This document shows, in pieces, positions 1 through 9,800 of a DNA stretch of 64,000 nt. The notes beneath the pieces are model-generated. The model worked only from the letters and a program-made list of their open reading frames with translations, searched no databases and was not told where the DNA came from. The stretch is from Oreohelix idahoensis (taxonomy: Eukaryota; Mollusca; Gastropoda; Stylommatophora; Oreohelicidae). Each line of letters starts with the position of its first letter. Position 1 is the stretch's first letter. Position numbers and translations under genes: made by a program. The stretch lies in assembly GCA_024509875.1 (NCBI GenBank), contig JAMPIV010004474.1, positions 1-64,000 on the forward strand, read 5' to 3'.

Positions 1-2
1 CA

Positions 3-3000
3 GTGACTACTTTAAGCTGTGGCCATCCTCTTCCTGCTCTTCCAGCATCAGTCGCGCATGATGGAAGAGGGTCTCTTGTCTTACATAAGGGTTTAGTGAA
101 TAACAATCCAGTCTCTGTGCTATTTGATTCTGGATGCACCACAATTGGTGTTAGGCAGTCACTCGTAGATCCTTCCCGTGCCACTGGACAAGTAGTCAAA
201 TGTGTAACATTTGGCGGCACATTAGAGAAATACTCTACCGCTATCATTAGGATTGCTACTCCTTTCTTTACAGGAGATGTACACGCATGTCTTCTTCCGA
301 ATCCGATCGCTGACCTCATCATCGGTCGCATTCATGGAGTCAAGGAATGCACTCCGCAACAAATTTCCACTTGGGAAAGGCAAAACATGCAGATTGCTAA
401 CGCTGTAGTCACTAGAGCTCAGGCTCTTAATGTGCCTCAAACTTCATCTACTGAAGATAATGAAGTGCATAACCAAGATAATCCCTTGGTAATTTCTCGT
501 GACTCGTTTATAAAACAGCAAGAAGATGATCCCACTCTGAAGAAATTCTTCATTCTTGCAACTAAAGGTGATCCGAATAAGGACACAAGTCGTAAATCGT
601 GGATTACAAAGAAGAATGGCGTACTTGTACGTATGGTTCAAGACTCCATTACGTCAAGTCATTCTCAAATCCTGGTTCCCAAGAATTTGAGAGTTAAAAT
701 TTTGCAGCACGCTCACGACTCTCAGTGTGCTGGACACATGGGTTTTTCCCGTACTAAGTCAAGAGTCCTTGCGGCTTTCTTTTGGCCATTGGTAAACAAG
801 GACATACGGATTTATTGTCGATCTTGTAAAGTATGTCAGGAAGTTAAATCCAAAGGTCCACGGCATGCTGCACCCATTCAGGCGGCGGACATTCCTATTC
901 GGCCGTTTCAAAAAATGGCCATAGACATTATTGGTCCATTTAAGATCAAGTCTGCCAGAGGACATCAGTTTATCTTGACGTGTGTTGATATGTGCATACG
1001 TTGGCCAGAGGCTATTCCTCTGAAGAGCATTACTACTGCTGATATTGCAGATGCTCTTTGGCTTATATTTTCTCGTCTGGGGTTCCCCGGAGAGATATTG
1101 TCAGACCATGGCACCCAACTAATATCAGATACCATGTCTCAAGTAATGTCTACCCTGCAGATAGATAGATCTTTAAGTAGTATCTACCATCCAATGTCTA
1201 ATGGTATGGTCGAACGCCTTAATAGAACACTTAAAAACTTACTGGGGAAGATAACTGAGGATCATCCTCAAGACTGGGACAGAGTTTTACCTGCGGCCCT
1301 CTTCGCTTACAGAGAGGTACCCAATGAACATACGGGATTTTCTCCCTTTGAACTCGTCTTTGGCGCGCGTCCGCGTGGCCCTATGTCGTTGCTTCACGAT
1401 CTCATAACATCTGACAATATTGACGATGACACAAAGTCATCCTACGAATATGTCATCGCGTTGAGACAAAAGATTATCGAAGCATGCAAATTAGCAACTT
1501 CTTCTTCTGAATTTGCGAAACAGAAGGCAAGGCAATTTGCCAATAAGAAGAGATGCTTACGACAACTTTGTCCTGGTGACAAAGCATTTGTATTACTACC
1601 TTGTAGGGAAAACAGATTGCTTATTTCTTGGAAAGGTCCGTACGATATAATATCGAAAATTTCCGATGTCGACTATATTGTCGATATTGATGGGAAGCAT
1701 AAAACCTTCCACATCAATATGCTTACTGAATTCCATGAACGTCCGGATTATTTGCAACCCATTTTCCAAGCAACGGACAATTCTCCAGTACCACATGGTC
1801 ATTACTCATCACTGTCCGTGATACAGGATGAGGAAACAAGTTTTTCAGATGTAAATCTTCCTCTTCCAATGATCCCACTTCATTCCAGTGAATCATGGAA
1901 GAACGTTACTGTCTCTCCTGATTTGTCTCTAGGAGAACAGCGACAAGTTTCAACTATGTTGCAAACATTTCAGGATGTACTCACTGACATCCCTGGACAA
2001 ACTAATGTCATTCAACATGACATTGTGCTAACTGACCATACTCCTATTAGGGTTAGACCTTATCCTATACCTATACATTTCCAAGCACAGGTCGAGAAAG
2101 AGTTGGATGTGATGATAGATTTGAAAATAATCGAACCATCCACCTCTGCGTATTCTTCGCCGATGGTTATTGTGCGTAAAAAAGACAATAACATACGTCT
2201 TTGCGTTGACTATCGAAAATTGAATCAAGTAACGAAGTTCGATGCCGAACCTATGCCTTTACTGGAAGAGCTACTTACTCGACTCTCCAAATCTCATTTT
2301 TTCACTAAACTTGATTTGTCTAAGGGATATTGGCAAGTTCCTTTATCTGAACGCGCCAAACCTCTCACGGCTTTTTCAACACCTAGAGGTTTGTTCCAAT
2401 GGAATTTTATGCCTTTCGGTCTTATGAACGCACCAGCTACGTTCGTACGCATGATGCGCCGAATCCTATCTTATCGGTCAGATGTCATTGCATATCTAGA
2501 CGACATCTGTCTTTTCAGCGATACTTGGGAAGATCACTATTCAGGGTTAGATGAATTGCTGTCTACTTTGCGTGAGCACAACCTGACAGCGAAACCCTCT
2601 AAAGCCTATATTGGTTTTAGCGAAATTTCTTTCCTAGGCCACCGAGTTGGTCATGGTTTCCTAAAGACAGAGGACCATAATACTAGTAAGATACTTAACA
2701 TCTCAATCCCTAAGACTAAAAAACAGGTGAGAAGTCTGTTAGGTCTTATTCAATTTTATGGCAGATTCATTCAGAATCTATCCTCTATCATGGCACCTCT
2801 CTCAACACTTCTAAAGAAAGGTTCGCCTAATGTGGTCCACTGGTCTCAGGAATGCCAATGCTCTCTGGATAAGATTAAAACACTGTTTTCAACACCACCT
2901 ATTTTAGTGCTACCCACTAAAGATAAGACATTCGTTCTTCGTAGTGACGCTTCATCCACTGGGATTGGAGCGGCACTAATGCAAGAGTACTCTGGAACTC

Positions 3001-3308
3001 TGCATCCTGTAATGTATATTTCCAGAAAACTTAATGCGGCAGAAAGGAATTATTCGGTTTTAGACCGTGAGCTATTAGCTATGGTTTGGTCGATCCTCAA
3101 ACTACAGAGATTCCTACTAGGCGCACATTTCATAGTAGAAACAGACCAAAAAGCTCTTACTGCTATACAGAGTAAGAATTTGAAGAGCTCGAGGTCTACT
3201 CGATATGCAATTGCTCTTCAACCTTTTCATTTCTCTGTGCGAGCTATTCGGGGATCAGATAATGTGATGGCAGACATTCTGTCAAGATGCCCACATGATT
3301 CAACATAA
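3..3308 (+). CDS. pol: Pol polyprotein (protease-integrase-RT-RNase H), 5' partial
   Basis: Open for 1101 codons from the window edge, so the true start is upstream. Domain order is protease (DSG, Asp about residue 42), integrase His/Cys finger (about 235-280), integrase core with Asp308, Asp368 and Glu404 (spacing D-x59-D-x35-E), a GPY/F-type C-terminal module (about 515-575), reverse transcriptase with YLDD (Asp833), then RNase H ending in a conserved SRCPHDS tail. The enzymes would process Gag-Pol, copy the element RNA to DNA and insert it. Integrase before RT is the Gmr1-like order, unlike ordinary Ty3/Gypsy. The first residues contain the Cys-Gly-His half of the RING-like motif seen complete in E. 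There are no internal stops, so the copy may be functional or only recently inactivated. Confidence 0.95.
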   Translation: MTTLSCGHPLPALPASVAHDGRGSLVLHKGLVNNNPVSVLFDSGCTTIGVRQSLVDPSRATGQVVKCVTFGGTLEKYSTAIIRIATPFFTGDVHACLLPNPIADLIIGRIHGVKECTPQQISTWERQNMQIANAVVTRAQALNVPQTSSTEDNEVHNQDNPLVISRDSFIKQQEDDPTLKKFFILATKGDPNKDTSRKSWITKKNGVLVRMVQDSITSSHSQILVPKNLRVKILQHAHDSQCAGHMGFSRTKSRVLAAFFWPLVNKDIRIYCRSCKVCQEVKSKGPRHAAPIQAADIPIRPFQKMAIDIIGPFKIKSARGHQFILTCVDMCIRWPEAIPLKSITTADIADALWLIFSRLGFPGEILSDHGTQLISDTMSQVMSTLQIDRSLSSIYHPMSNGMVERLNRTLKNLLGKITEDHPQDWDRVLPAALFAYREVPNEHTGFSPFELVFGARPRGPMSLLHDLITSDNIDDDTKSSYEYVIALRQKIIEACKLATSSSEFAKQKARQFANKKRCLRQLCPGDKAFVLLPCRENRLLISWKGPYDIISKISDVDYIVDIDGKHKTFHINMLTEFHERPDYLQPIFQATDNSPVPHGHYSSLSVIQDEETSFSDVNLPLPMIPLHSSESWKNVTVSPDLSLGEQRQVSTMLQTFQDVLTDIPGQTNVIQHDIVLTDHTPIRVRPYPIPIHFQAQVEKELDVMIDLKIIEPSTSAYSSPMVIVRKKDNNIRLCVDYRKLNQVTKFDAEPMPLLEELLTRLSKSHFFTKLDLSKGYWQVPLSERAKPLTAFSTPRGLFQWNFMPFGLMNAPATFVRMMRRILSYRSDVIAYLDDICLFSDTWEDHYSGLDELLSTLREHNLTAKPSKAYIGFSEISFLGHRVGHGFLKTEDHNTSKILNISIPKTKKQVRSLLGLIQFYGRFIQNLSSIMAPLSTLLKKGSPNVVHWSQECQCSLDKIKTLFSTPPILVLPTKDKTFVLRSDASSTGIGAALMQEYSGTLHPVMYISRKLNAAERNYSVLDRELLAMVWSILKLQRFLLGAHFIVETDQKALTAIQSKNLKSSRSTRYAIALQPFHFSVRAIRGSDNVMADILSRCPHDST

Positions 3309-3742
3309 CTATTAGGGCTTAGACTTCTTGATATGTCTAGTTCTATAGTAGTTCCTTTTCTATATCATGATAGATACACATTTGTAATTTAATAATATAA
3401 TGATTGTATCACTACATAGCGGTTCATGTATGTTTATTCACCGCTGTGCTTTGATGATTTTTACTTCATAAATCATAAATTTAAGATATCTAATACGTAG
3501 TGATGATATGAATTTTTTAGGCATTGTGTAATTGCCAGAATTGTATTATACTTTGATGACACCTTCCTGGAAAAATATACTTGTAGAGAAATAATTTCTC
3601 TCAGTTTATGAGACACATTCTCACCAGTCGCTCCATAAGTCGACTTAGCCTCATATTAGGCGTTATAGGTATTCCTGATATTTTCATCTGCGCATTATTC
3701 ATGCGTTGTGAGCCTATTGTACGTTGCTCCTAGATGTATTTC
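3309..3742 (+). other. 3' UTR of element A
   Basis: Non-coding sequence between the pol stop and the hairpin. It shares short blocks with the 3' UTR of element E: an ACCTTCCTGG stretch, a CTC-rich segment and GTCGCTCCAT. No envelope-like reading frame is present. Confidence 0.7.
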
Positions 3743-3784
3743 AAAAAAAAAAAAAAATGTTCCATTTTTTTTTTCCCCGGGAGG
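3743..3784 (+). promoter_or_regulatory. A/T-tract hairpin and polypurine tract of A
   Basis: A run of about 15 A is followed by TGTTCCA and a run of T, which can fold as a hairpin. CCCCGGGAGG follows directly and then the LTR start TGTGGTAA. The GGGAGG part is the likely polypurine tract that primes plus-strand DNA. The same arrangement precedes the 3' LTRs of C and E. Confidence 0.7.
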
Positions 3785-5244
3785 TGTGGTAAGACTGTTA
3801 CGTGCAGTCTTTGATATCTTACAATATTATACATAGGTAATTTTTTTTAGTGCTTAAGGGAAAGTCATTATTGAGTTACTTCCCTTGAACTCCGCGGATA
3901 AATACATTTTTACTGCGATTTATTCGTTGTTTGGGTAATAATAGATTGTTCTTGCTTCAGAATATCTATGGCCTGAATTTATGTGTATTGTTTGTCTGAG
4001 TAGGACAAGTCTGTCTTATATCTGTATATCTTTACATATCTAGGTCGAACTATATGTTCTGTTGTCTCTAGAGAGGTCAAAGGCTATTCGGCGGATGTGT
4101 CGCTTGAGTGGGGTGATTTGGCTTCGTCCTGATAGGGAATGTGTGTGTTTTGCTATGTCGGCTTGATGCCTTGAAAAGTGATCTCAGTGGTTTTGGGGAA
4201 AGTGATAGTCGTCTAGACCTATCGTGTATGCTTTACCCCAGTGTTTATTCATCTTGCCAAGGAATGGCAGTTTCATATTCCCTCTACCAAGGTAATCAAA
4301 GATACTCTTATGAACTCTCGATCGAAGCCACCATTGTCGATAATTACGATTTGAATGTTTAAGAGAATATATTTGACTCGATGAAAAACGACTTCGATTC
4401 CTAGCAGCACTATATTCTGTAGAATGCAGTCTATTGTTCATGACCAAATCTACAGAGCAACGAAATGTTGTATGAATGACTAACTTTAGAACAGATTCAT
4501 TATCTGTATTCAAACGTGAGTGACAGTTCACGAGTGGAGCCATCTTGGAACCAAAACATGTAGGACTTTCAAGAAGAGAAAAGGGATGCCCGTATTATCG
4601 CTTGATCAGTCCAGAGATCACTGCTACACATGAGAACCCATTGTTAGTGGTTCAATATTATTATATGGAAAAATATGTGCTGAACATTATGTTGAAGAAT
4701 CGTTGCTAAACGAGATTAGGTTTAGAAGTCATCTGAAATATTGTTTACAAGCTGACGTGCTCAGTCAGTGACGTCAGATGATATATGTATGGGCGATACT
4801 GAGTGCTTGGCTATTGACAGTCCATTATACCATTATTCTACATGAGTGCCCATGTAACATTGCAAGACCATTTGTCCACTGTACTATGATGTATTATGGC
4901 AACCTGTGATTTGTCACTATCTGTGCTGTCGAGTGTGTACGTCCAATTAAACTTTAGAAAAGGTACACAGTCGTTGGTGTCGATGACTTCCGGTCATACA
5001 TGAGTGTGAGAAGAGAACATTTGTCAACAACACGAACCCTTATCATCATTCGCACATTATACACTCCATCCATGTCTACACAACACTGCGTAGGTCAAGT
5101 TGACATTCCATACACTACAGTGGGGCAGGCAACACCATAGGGATCTTGTCAACTGATGATGATAGACGCCTGTCTTCCCGCCTAGGAGTGTTCTGGTGTA
5201 CTTTATCAACATATATTATATCCAACTAAATATCAACTTTATCA
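3785..5244 (+). repeat. 3' LTR of element A
   Basis: It starts TGTGGTAA right after the polypurine tract. This resembles the LTR starts of E (TGCGGTAATG) and C (TGGTGATATG). It is taken to end at TATCA, giving about 1460 bp with TG...CA termini. The other LTR is outside the window, so the right boundary is inferred from the CA end and from the start of the B repeat at 5245. Small reading frames inside look like chance. Confidence 0.55.
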
Positions 5245-5872
5245 GATAGTGTGACGTCATACAGCAGCAACCCATTCATGATAAGTGCACTTTTAAAAAG
5301 GACCAAACACTAAACGATTTTAGGTCATACCAGTCAATGATTAAAATTAGGACATAAACCTCAGCCATCGTGAAAGGGTACCCTAAATATAAACAGAACT
5401 TTTGTGTAGACTATTTTTATCTCCATTTACCCAGTGCTGTATACATTAACTATATACATATATTATATTTGTTTTTTTTTTCTTGTGTTTTTCTGTAACC
5501 AATTTAGCTTGGTCTAATATACATAAATTCATAGAAACGAGGTTCACTGTTGTTTCTTTCTTTCACTATATGTTCTGTATTGCTTGGTAGTTAACTGTTT
5601 TTGATAATTATTATCTTAATTACCAGCTGGGGGTCTCATGAGCCATATCAGTACCTCAGGGGAAGTGTGGCTGAAGACCTAACATACTCTCAGGATCCTT
5701 GATGGGATTTGCTTTTTTGCTTAACTGAGAAGAGTTTAAATTTCAGTCTCCTGAAACATTTCTTCTTACAAGTGTCGGACTATCACTTACAGCGAGCCAC
5801 AAGACACTGTGGAAGGGATTGGTACTCTCTTTTATTTCTTCTATCTATCCTTTCTTCTACCCTGTCGCCACA
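5245..5872 (+). repeat. 5' LTR of element B
   Basis: 628 bp repeated at 11968-12595. It ends CGCCACA just before the primer-binding site. The 3' copy appears to start six bases earlier with TGCAGTGATAG, which resembles the TGTAGTGA start of D's LTRs. The 5' copy may therefore lack its first bases at the junction with A. Confidence 0.85.
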
Positions 5873-5875
5873 AAC

Positions 5876-5898
5876 TGGACTGCTCGTCCCGGATGAAC
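5876..5898 (+). promoter_or_regulatory. Primer-binding site of B, tRNA-Pro-like
   Basis: It begins TGG three bases after the LTR end. It contains GCTCGTCC and GGATGAAC, which resemble the complement of the 3' end and T-arm of animal tRNA-Pro. The match is imperfect, so the exact tRNA is inferred. Confidence 0.6.
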
Positions 5899-6325
5899 TC
5901 ATAGCATCTGTATGTTCCCTAGACTACAAGTAATTTATTGCTAATATACATTTTACTTTTTGGTAACAAACTTGGGTTAATAGTTTTGTTATCAAGTAAT
6001 CTTATACAGCTTCCCAGTACACTTTGCATGTAACTGGTTTGATCTTATATGCAGTATATTGCACAGATAGAATAGTACACAAAATATAACTGGTGACTGA
6101 TCTTCTAGTGTATGGTCCAATTTTTTAGTTAAGTTGTATACAAGATTTAACTGAGCTACTTAACTAAGAGCTATCCTATTGGTTGAAATTGTTGTTGTTG
6201 CAAAATTTTGTTTTATTGTTGTGGCAGTAATACACTATATTATTAATATTAGACAGTATTACTTTTACCTGTATTGGTTTGTGAGTAGGTTTATTCAAGC
6301 TCATTCGACTTGATCCAATATTGCA
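5899..6325 (+). other. Untranslated leader of element B
   Basis: AT-rich DNA between the primer-binding site and the Gag start codon. No reading frame, hairpin or repeat was recognised in it. Confidence 0.5.
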
Positions 6326-6856
6326 ATGGCAGAGACAGCAAAAGTAAGAGCTTTGTTAATTGAGAGTGGAAAAGAGGTGGGGCTTGCAGGAAAAGAGCTT
6401 GCAGACTATGTATCCTCAGAGATGAAGAGCATCAGAGAGGCAGAAGCGGAGAGGGACAGGGAAATCAGAGAGGCAGAAGCGGAGAGGGACAGGGAAATCA
6501 GAGCGGCAGAAGCGGAGAAAGATCGTGAAATCAGAGCGGCAGAAGCGGAGAAGGATCGTGAAATAAGAGCGGCAGAAGAGAAGGAGAAGGAACGACAACA
6601 TGCCCTGAAAATGAAGGAACTGGATGTGGAACTTCTCTCAAAAAGCAAGGAAGCTGGGAGCAATTCCGAAACTTCATCTTCTCCGCCCTCGCCCTTCAAT
6701 CTGATAGTGCATCAGCTCTCTCTACACCACACCTGGGACCGATGGCCTTCCCTCTGGAGCCATTTATGGAGGGAAAGGATTCCATGGACAGCTTCTTGGA
6801 CCGTTTCGAGAGGTTCGCTTCTTCGTTCGGGCTGGACCGGAAGAGGTGGAATCTGA
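6326..6856 (+). CDS. gag: Gag N-terminal part with 11-residue coiled-coil repeats, frameshifted
   Basis: The ATG at 6326 opens a protein with a short N-terminal region and then a strongly charged Glu/Arg/Lys/Ala coiled coil. The coiled coil is built from about 4.5 copies of a 33-bp repeat (6431-6578), that is 11-residue units. The residues look native to about 6700. After that this frame gives Trp-rich nonsense, while the frame one base back continues a plausible Gag and enters the capsid. In element D the equivalent region is one uninterrupted frame, so a one-base deletion near 6695-6705 is the simplest explanation; a programmed -1 shift is possible but no slippery heptamer was noticed. Confidence 0.75.
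   Translation: MAETAKVRALLIESGKEVGLAGKELADYVSSEMKSIREAEAERDREIREAEAERDREIRAAEAEKDREIRAAEAEKDREIRAAEEKEKERQHALKMKELDVELLSKSKEAGSNSETSSSPPSPFNLIVHQLSLHHTWDRWPSLWSHLWRERIPWTASWTVSRGSLLRSGWTGRGGI
6431..6578 (+). repeat. 33-bp minisatellite inside Gag of B
   Basis: About 4.5 tandem copies of a 33-bp unit encoding an 11-residue Glu/Arg/Ala coiled-coil repeat. The first two copies are identical and the later copies carry a few substitutions. Confidence 0.9.
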
Positions 6857-9800
6857 AACTCTCGCAAGGACTCAGGGGTGCTGGCTATGATGTATTCCTA
6901 AAACTGGCGCCTCATGAACAGGATGACTATGACTGTCTTAAGAAAGCCCTCTTAGCTCGCTATGAATTGAATGCTGAGGCGTACCGTAAACGGTTCAGAA
7001 ATTTCCGTAAAGAAAATGGAGAATCGTACACCCAGTATGCTGCTCGCCTGGAAGCTTATTTGCAGAAATGGCTCACTCTCGCGTCATTCGAGAAATCTTA
7101 CGAAGGACTGCAAGAATTAATACTAATGGAGCAACTGAAAGAAATGATGAGCCCTGAGATGAGACGATTTCTGGTAGAAAACGGGGCAGAAAGGTTAAAT
7201 ACCATAGTTACCTTATCAGAACGCTTTCAGAATGCACAGGCTGAGACTCTGACCTCCAGACGGAGATATACAGACTATCCAGCTCGGCAGTCTGCGCCTA
7301 ACAGCTCCAATAGTAATACAAGCTCCAAGCCACCCTACATGAAAACTCACCATGACAGACCCAACAATGGACAAACCCACAAGAACACGGAAAGGAAAAC
7401 TTCCTATACAGCAAACACAGAGAGGGATGTGTGCCAACACTGTCGGTCGCCTAAACATAGTTCTCGTGATTGTAAGCGCCGACCCCTCCCCATGAATGCA
7501 GCTTGCATAACAACCAGATCTGACAGCCCGGAGCCCTCAAAGGATGACATAGATTCTTCGAAGCGACCAGCTGTCATTGAATCTGTTTTGGTTAATGGGG
7601 AGAGAGCTCTTTGTTTGTATGACACTGGATTATCTTATGATGCAATCGTCGCAGCTTCTCTTGTTAATTCTGACCAAATTACAGAGGAGACGATTGAAAT
7701 ACAAGGACCCACCAAATCTGGTGCGCCCATGATTCTACCAGTGTGCAAGATTCAGGTTCAATCGCGGTACGTGACTGGAGAAATCAGAGCCGCTGTTCTA
7801 AAGGATCCCATCTACCCCCTGATTTTGGGCTGTAGATATGTGTTCCTAGGAGAACCAGCCCGGCCTCTGTCAGTTGCGGCCGTACAGACCAGGGATCAGT
7901 GCAGGCAGAACCCTGAGTCTGGAACTCCTACCAACATCTTCCCAGAAGAGTTGAAGAAGGCACAAACAGCGGATAGCACTTTGTCGCCTTGTTTTAAAAA
8001 ACTTCCTAAGTCTCATACCCCGCCTCTCAAGGGAGAGATTTATAAGAAGAATGGTCTGTTGTACCGCAGAGCAGGCAAAGGAGCGAGCGAACACTCACAG
8101 CTGATTGTCCCCTCATCCTATAGGACCCAAATATTAGAAATGGGCCATGCCTTACCCTTCAGCGGACACATGGGAATCGGAGCAACCATGCAGCGCATTT
8201 CTTGCCACTACTATTGGCCAGGAATGAACGCAGACATAAAACGGTATGTTCAGTCATGCGCACAGTGCCAAAAGGTGGCTCCTAAGCACTGGGTAGCTCC
8301 GGTAACGTTAGGAGAAATGCCTGTAACAGGTACCCCGTTCGAAAGGGTGGCAGTCGACATTGTTGGGCCCCTGATTGGGACAAAGAAAAAGAATAGCTAC
8401 ATCTTGACATTGGTCGACACATGCTCCATGTGGGCAGAAGCAGTCGCAATGCCTTCGTGCGACTCAACTCATATAGCGGAAGCGCTCCTTACTATATTTA
8501 CGAGGTTGGGGTTCCCTCTTCAGATCCTGACGGATAATGGATCACAATTTCGGGGGAAATTAATGGAAGAAGTGTTTCGGATTTTCCAAACGCGACACAT
8601 TCATACCTCTCCATATCACCCCCAGAGCAACGGCCAAGTAGAACGGTTCAATGGAACCTTAATTTCCATACTGCGAAAGCTGGAGCAGGAGAACCCAAGT
8701 TCATGGGATTCCTACCTGCCAGCGGCACTGTTTGCCTACAGAGAGGTACCTCAACACTCGACAGGAATTCCACCAGCAACACTGCTGTTTGGGCGCCCAA
8801 TAAAAGGTCCTCTAGAGGCACTTCTGAGATCCTGGACAGACGATAAAGCGGATGACACAGTCATTACCGCGTCACATTATGTTGAGGAATTGAAGCAACG
8901 CCTCCAAACAGGTTGGAAGTTGGCCACTGCAAATTTGCGCAAAGCCCGTCAGAAACATGCGCAATATTATAACAGAACAGCTAAGGACCGAGAACTGAAC
9001 ATTGGGGATAAAGTTTTATTGCTCTTGCCAAGCAGCCATAATAAACTTCAGATTGGTTGGAGAGGACCCTATGCTGTTGTCGAGAAAATCTCCCGCACCA
9101 ACTACAAGATAGCAATTAAGGGTAAACAGAAAATTTACCACATCAATCTGCTGAAAAAGTACAACGAACGTGCCTCAGTAGAGCCAGCCCATTTGATGGC
9201 CCTTGCAGTAGCCAGTGAAGTAGAGGATGAACCCAATGTAGCAGTCGAATACCCTCTGTCCTTGAGTGAGACTCAGGCCGATGTGCAAATAAGTCACACT
9301 CTAACACTGGAACAGCATGAGCTGGTGCAAACAATGTTGGAAAAGTATGCAGAAGTTCTCACGGACAGGCCAGGCCTAACCAGTTTAGTAGAATTTGATA
9401 TGAAGTTGAAAGATGCAATGCCAGTCCGTGTGAAAAATTACCCTATACCCTATGCCAAGGCGGATGCATTGAGAGAAGAAATAGAGAAATTGCTCAGTGC
9501 AGGCATTATTTCTCCATCCGAATCACCCTATAGCGCTAGTGTTGTGCTCCTTCGGAAGCCTACCGGAGAGCATAGATTGTGCATTGACTATAGGAGACTG
9601 AATGCAGTGTCGGAGTACCAAGCTGAGCCTCTGCCAGATCAAAACTCGCTGTTCACTAAGCTAAATACAGCTCGGTATTTCTCTAAGATCGACCTTAGCA
9701 AGGGATACTATCAGATTCCTGTGAAGAAAGAGATCCGACCACTGCTGGCATTCAGCACCCCGGAAGGACACTTTGAATTTAATGTCCTCCCATTCGGATT

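Larger units (their letters stand above)
1..5244 (+). mobile_element. Gmr1-like Ty3/Gypsy element A, 3' portion
   Basis: The right-hand part of an LTR retrotransposon whose 5' LTR, leader and Gag lie before the window. It comprises a long open pol frame, a 3' UTR of about 470 bp, a hairpin plus polypurine tract, and a 3' LTR. The protein and the 3' UTR closely resemble element E (for example the shared ACCTTCCTGG stretch about 200 bp before the LTR), so A and E belong to one family. The right end is placed at 5244, where the sequence ends in TATCA and the repeated block of element B begins at the next base. No target duplication can be tested because the left end is missing. Confidence 0.85.

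Noticed and set aside
4184..4543. Minus-strand frame of 119 codons inside A's 3' LTR
   Set aside because: Antisense to an LTR, no recognisable domain, and it overlaps a plus-strand frame of similar quality.
6690..6745. Programmed -1 frameshift between Gag parts of B
   Set aside because: No slippery heptamer or following structure was noticed, and D has the same region in one frame. A small deletion is simpler.
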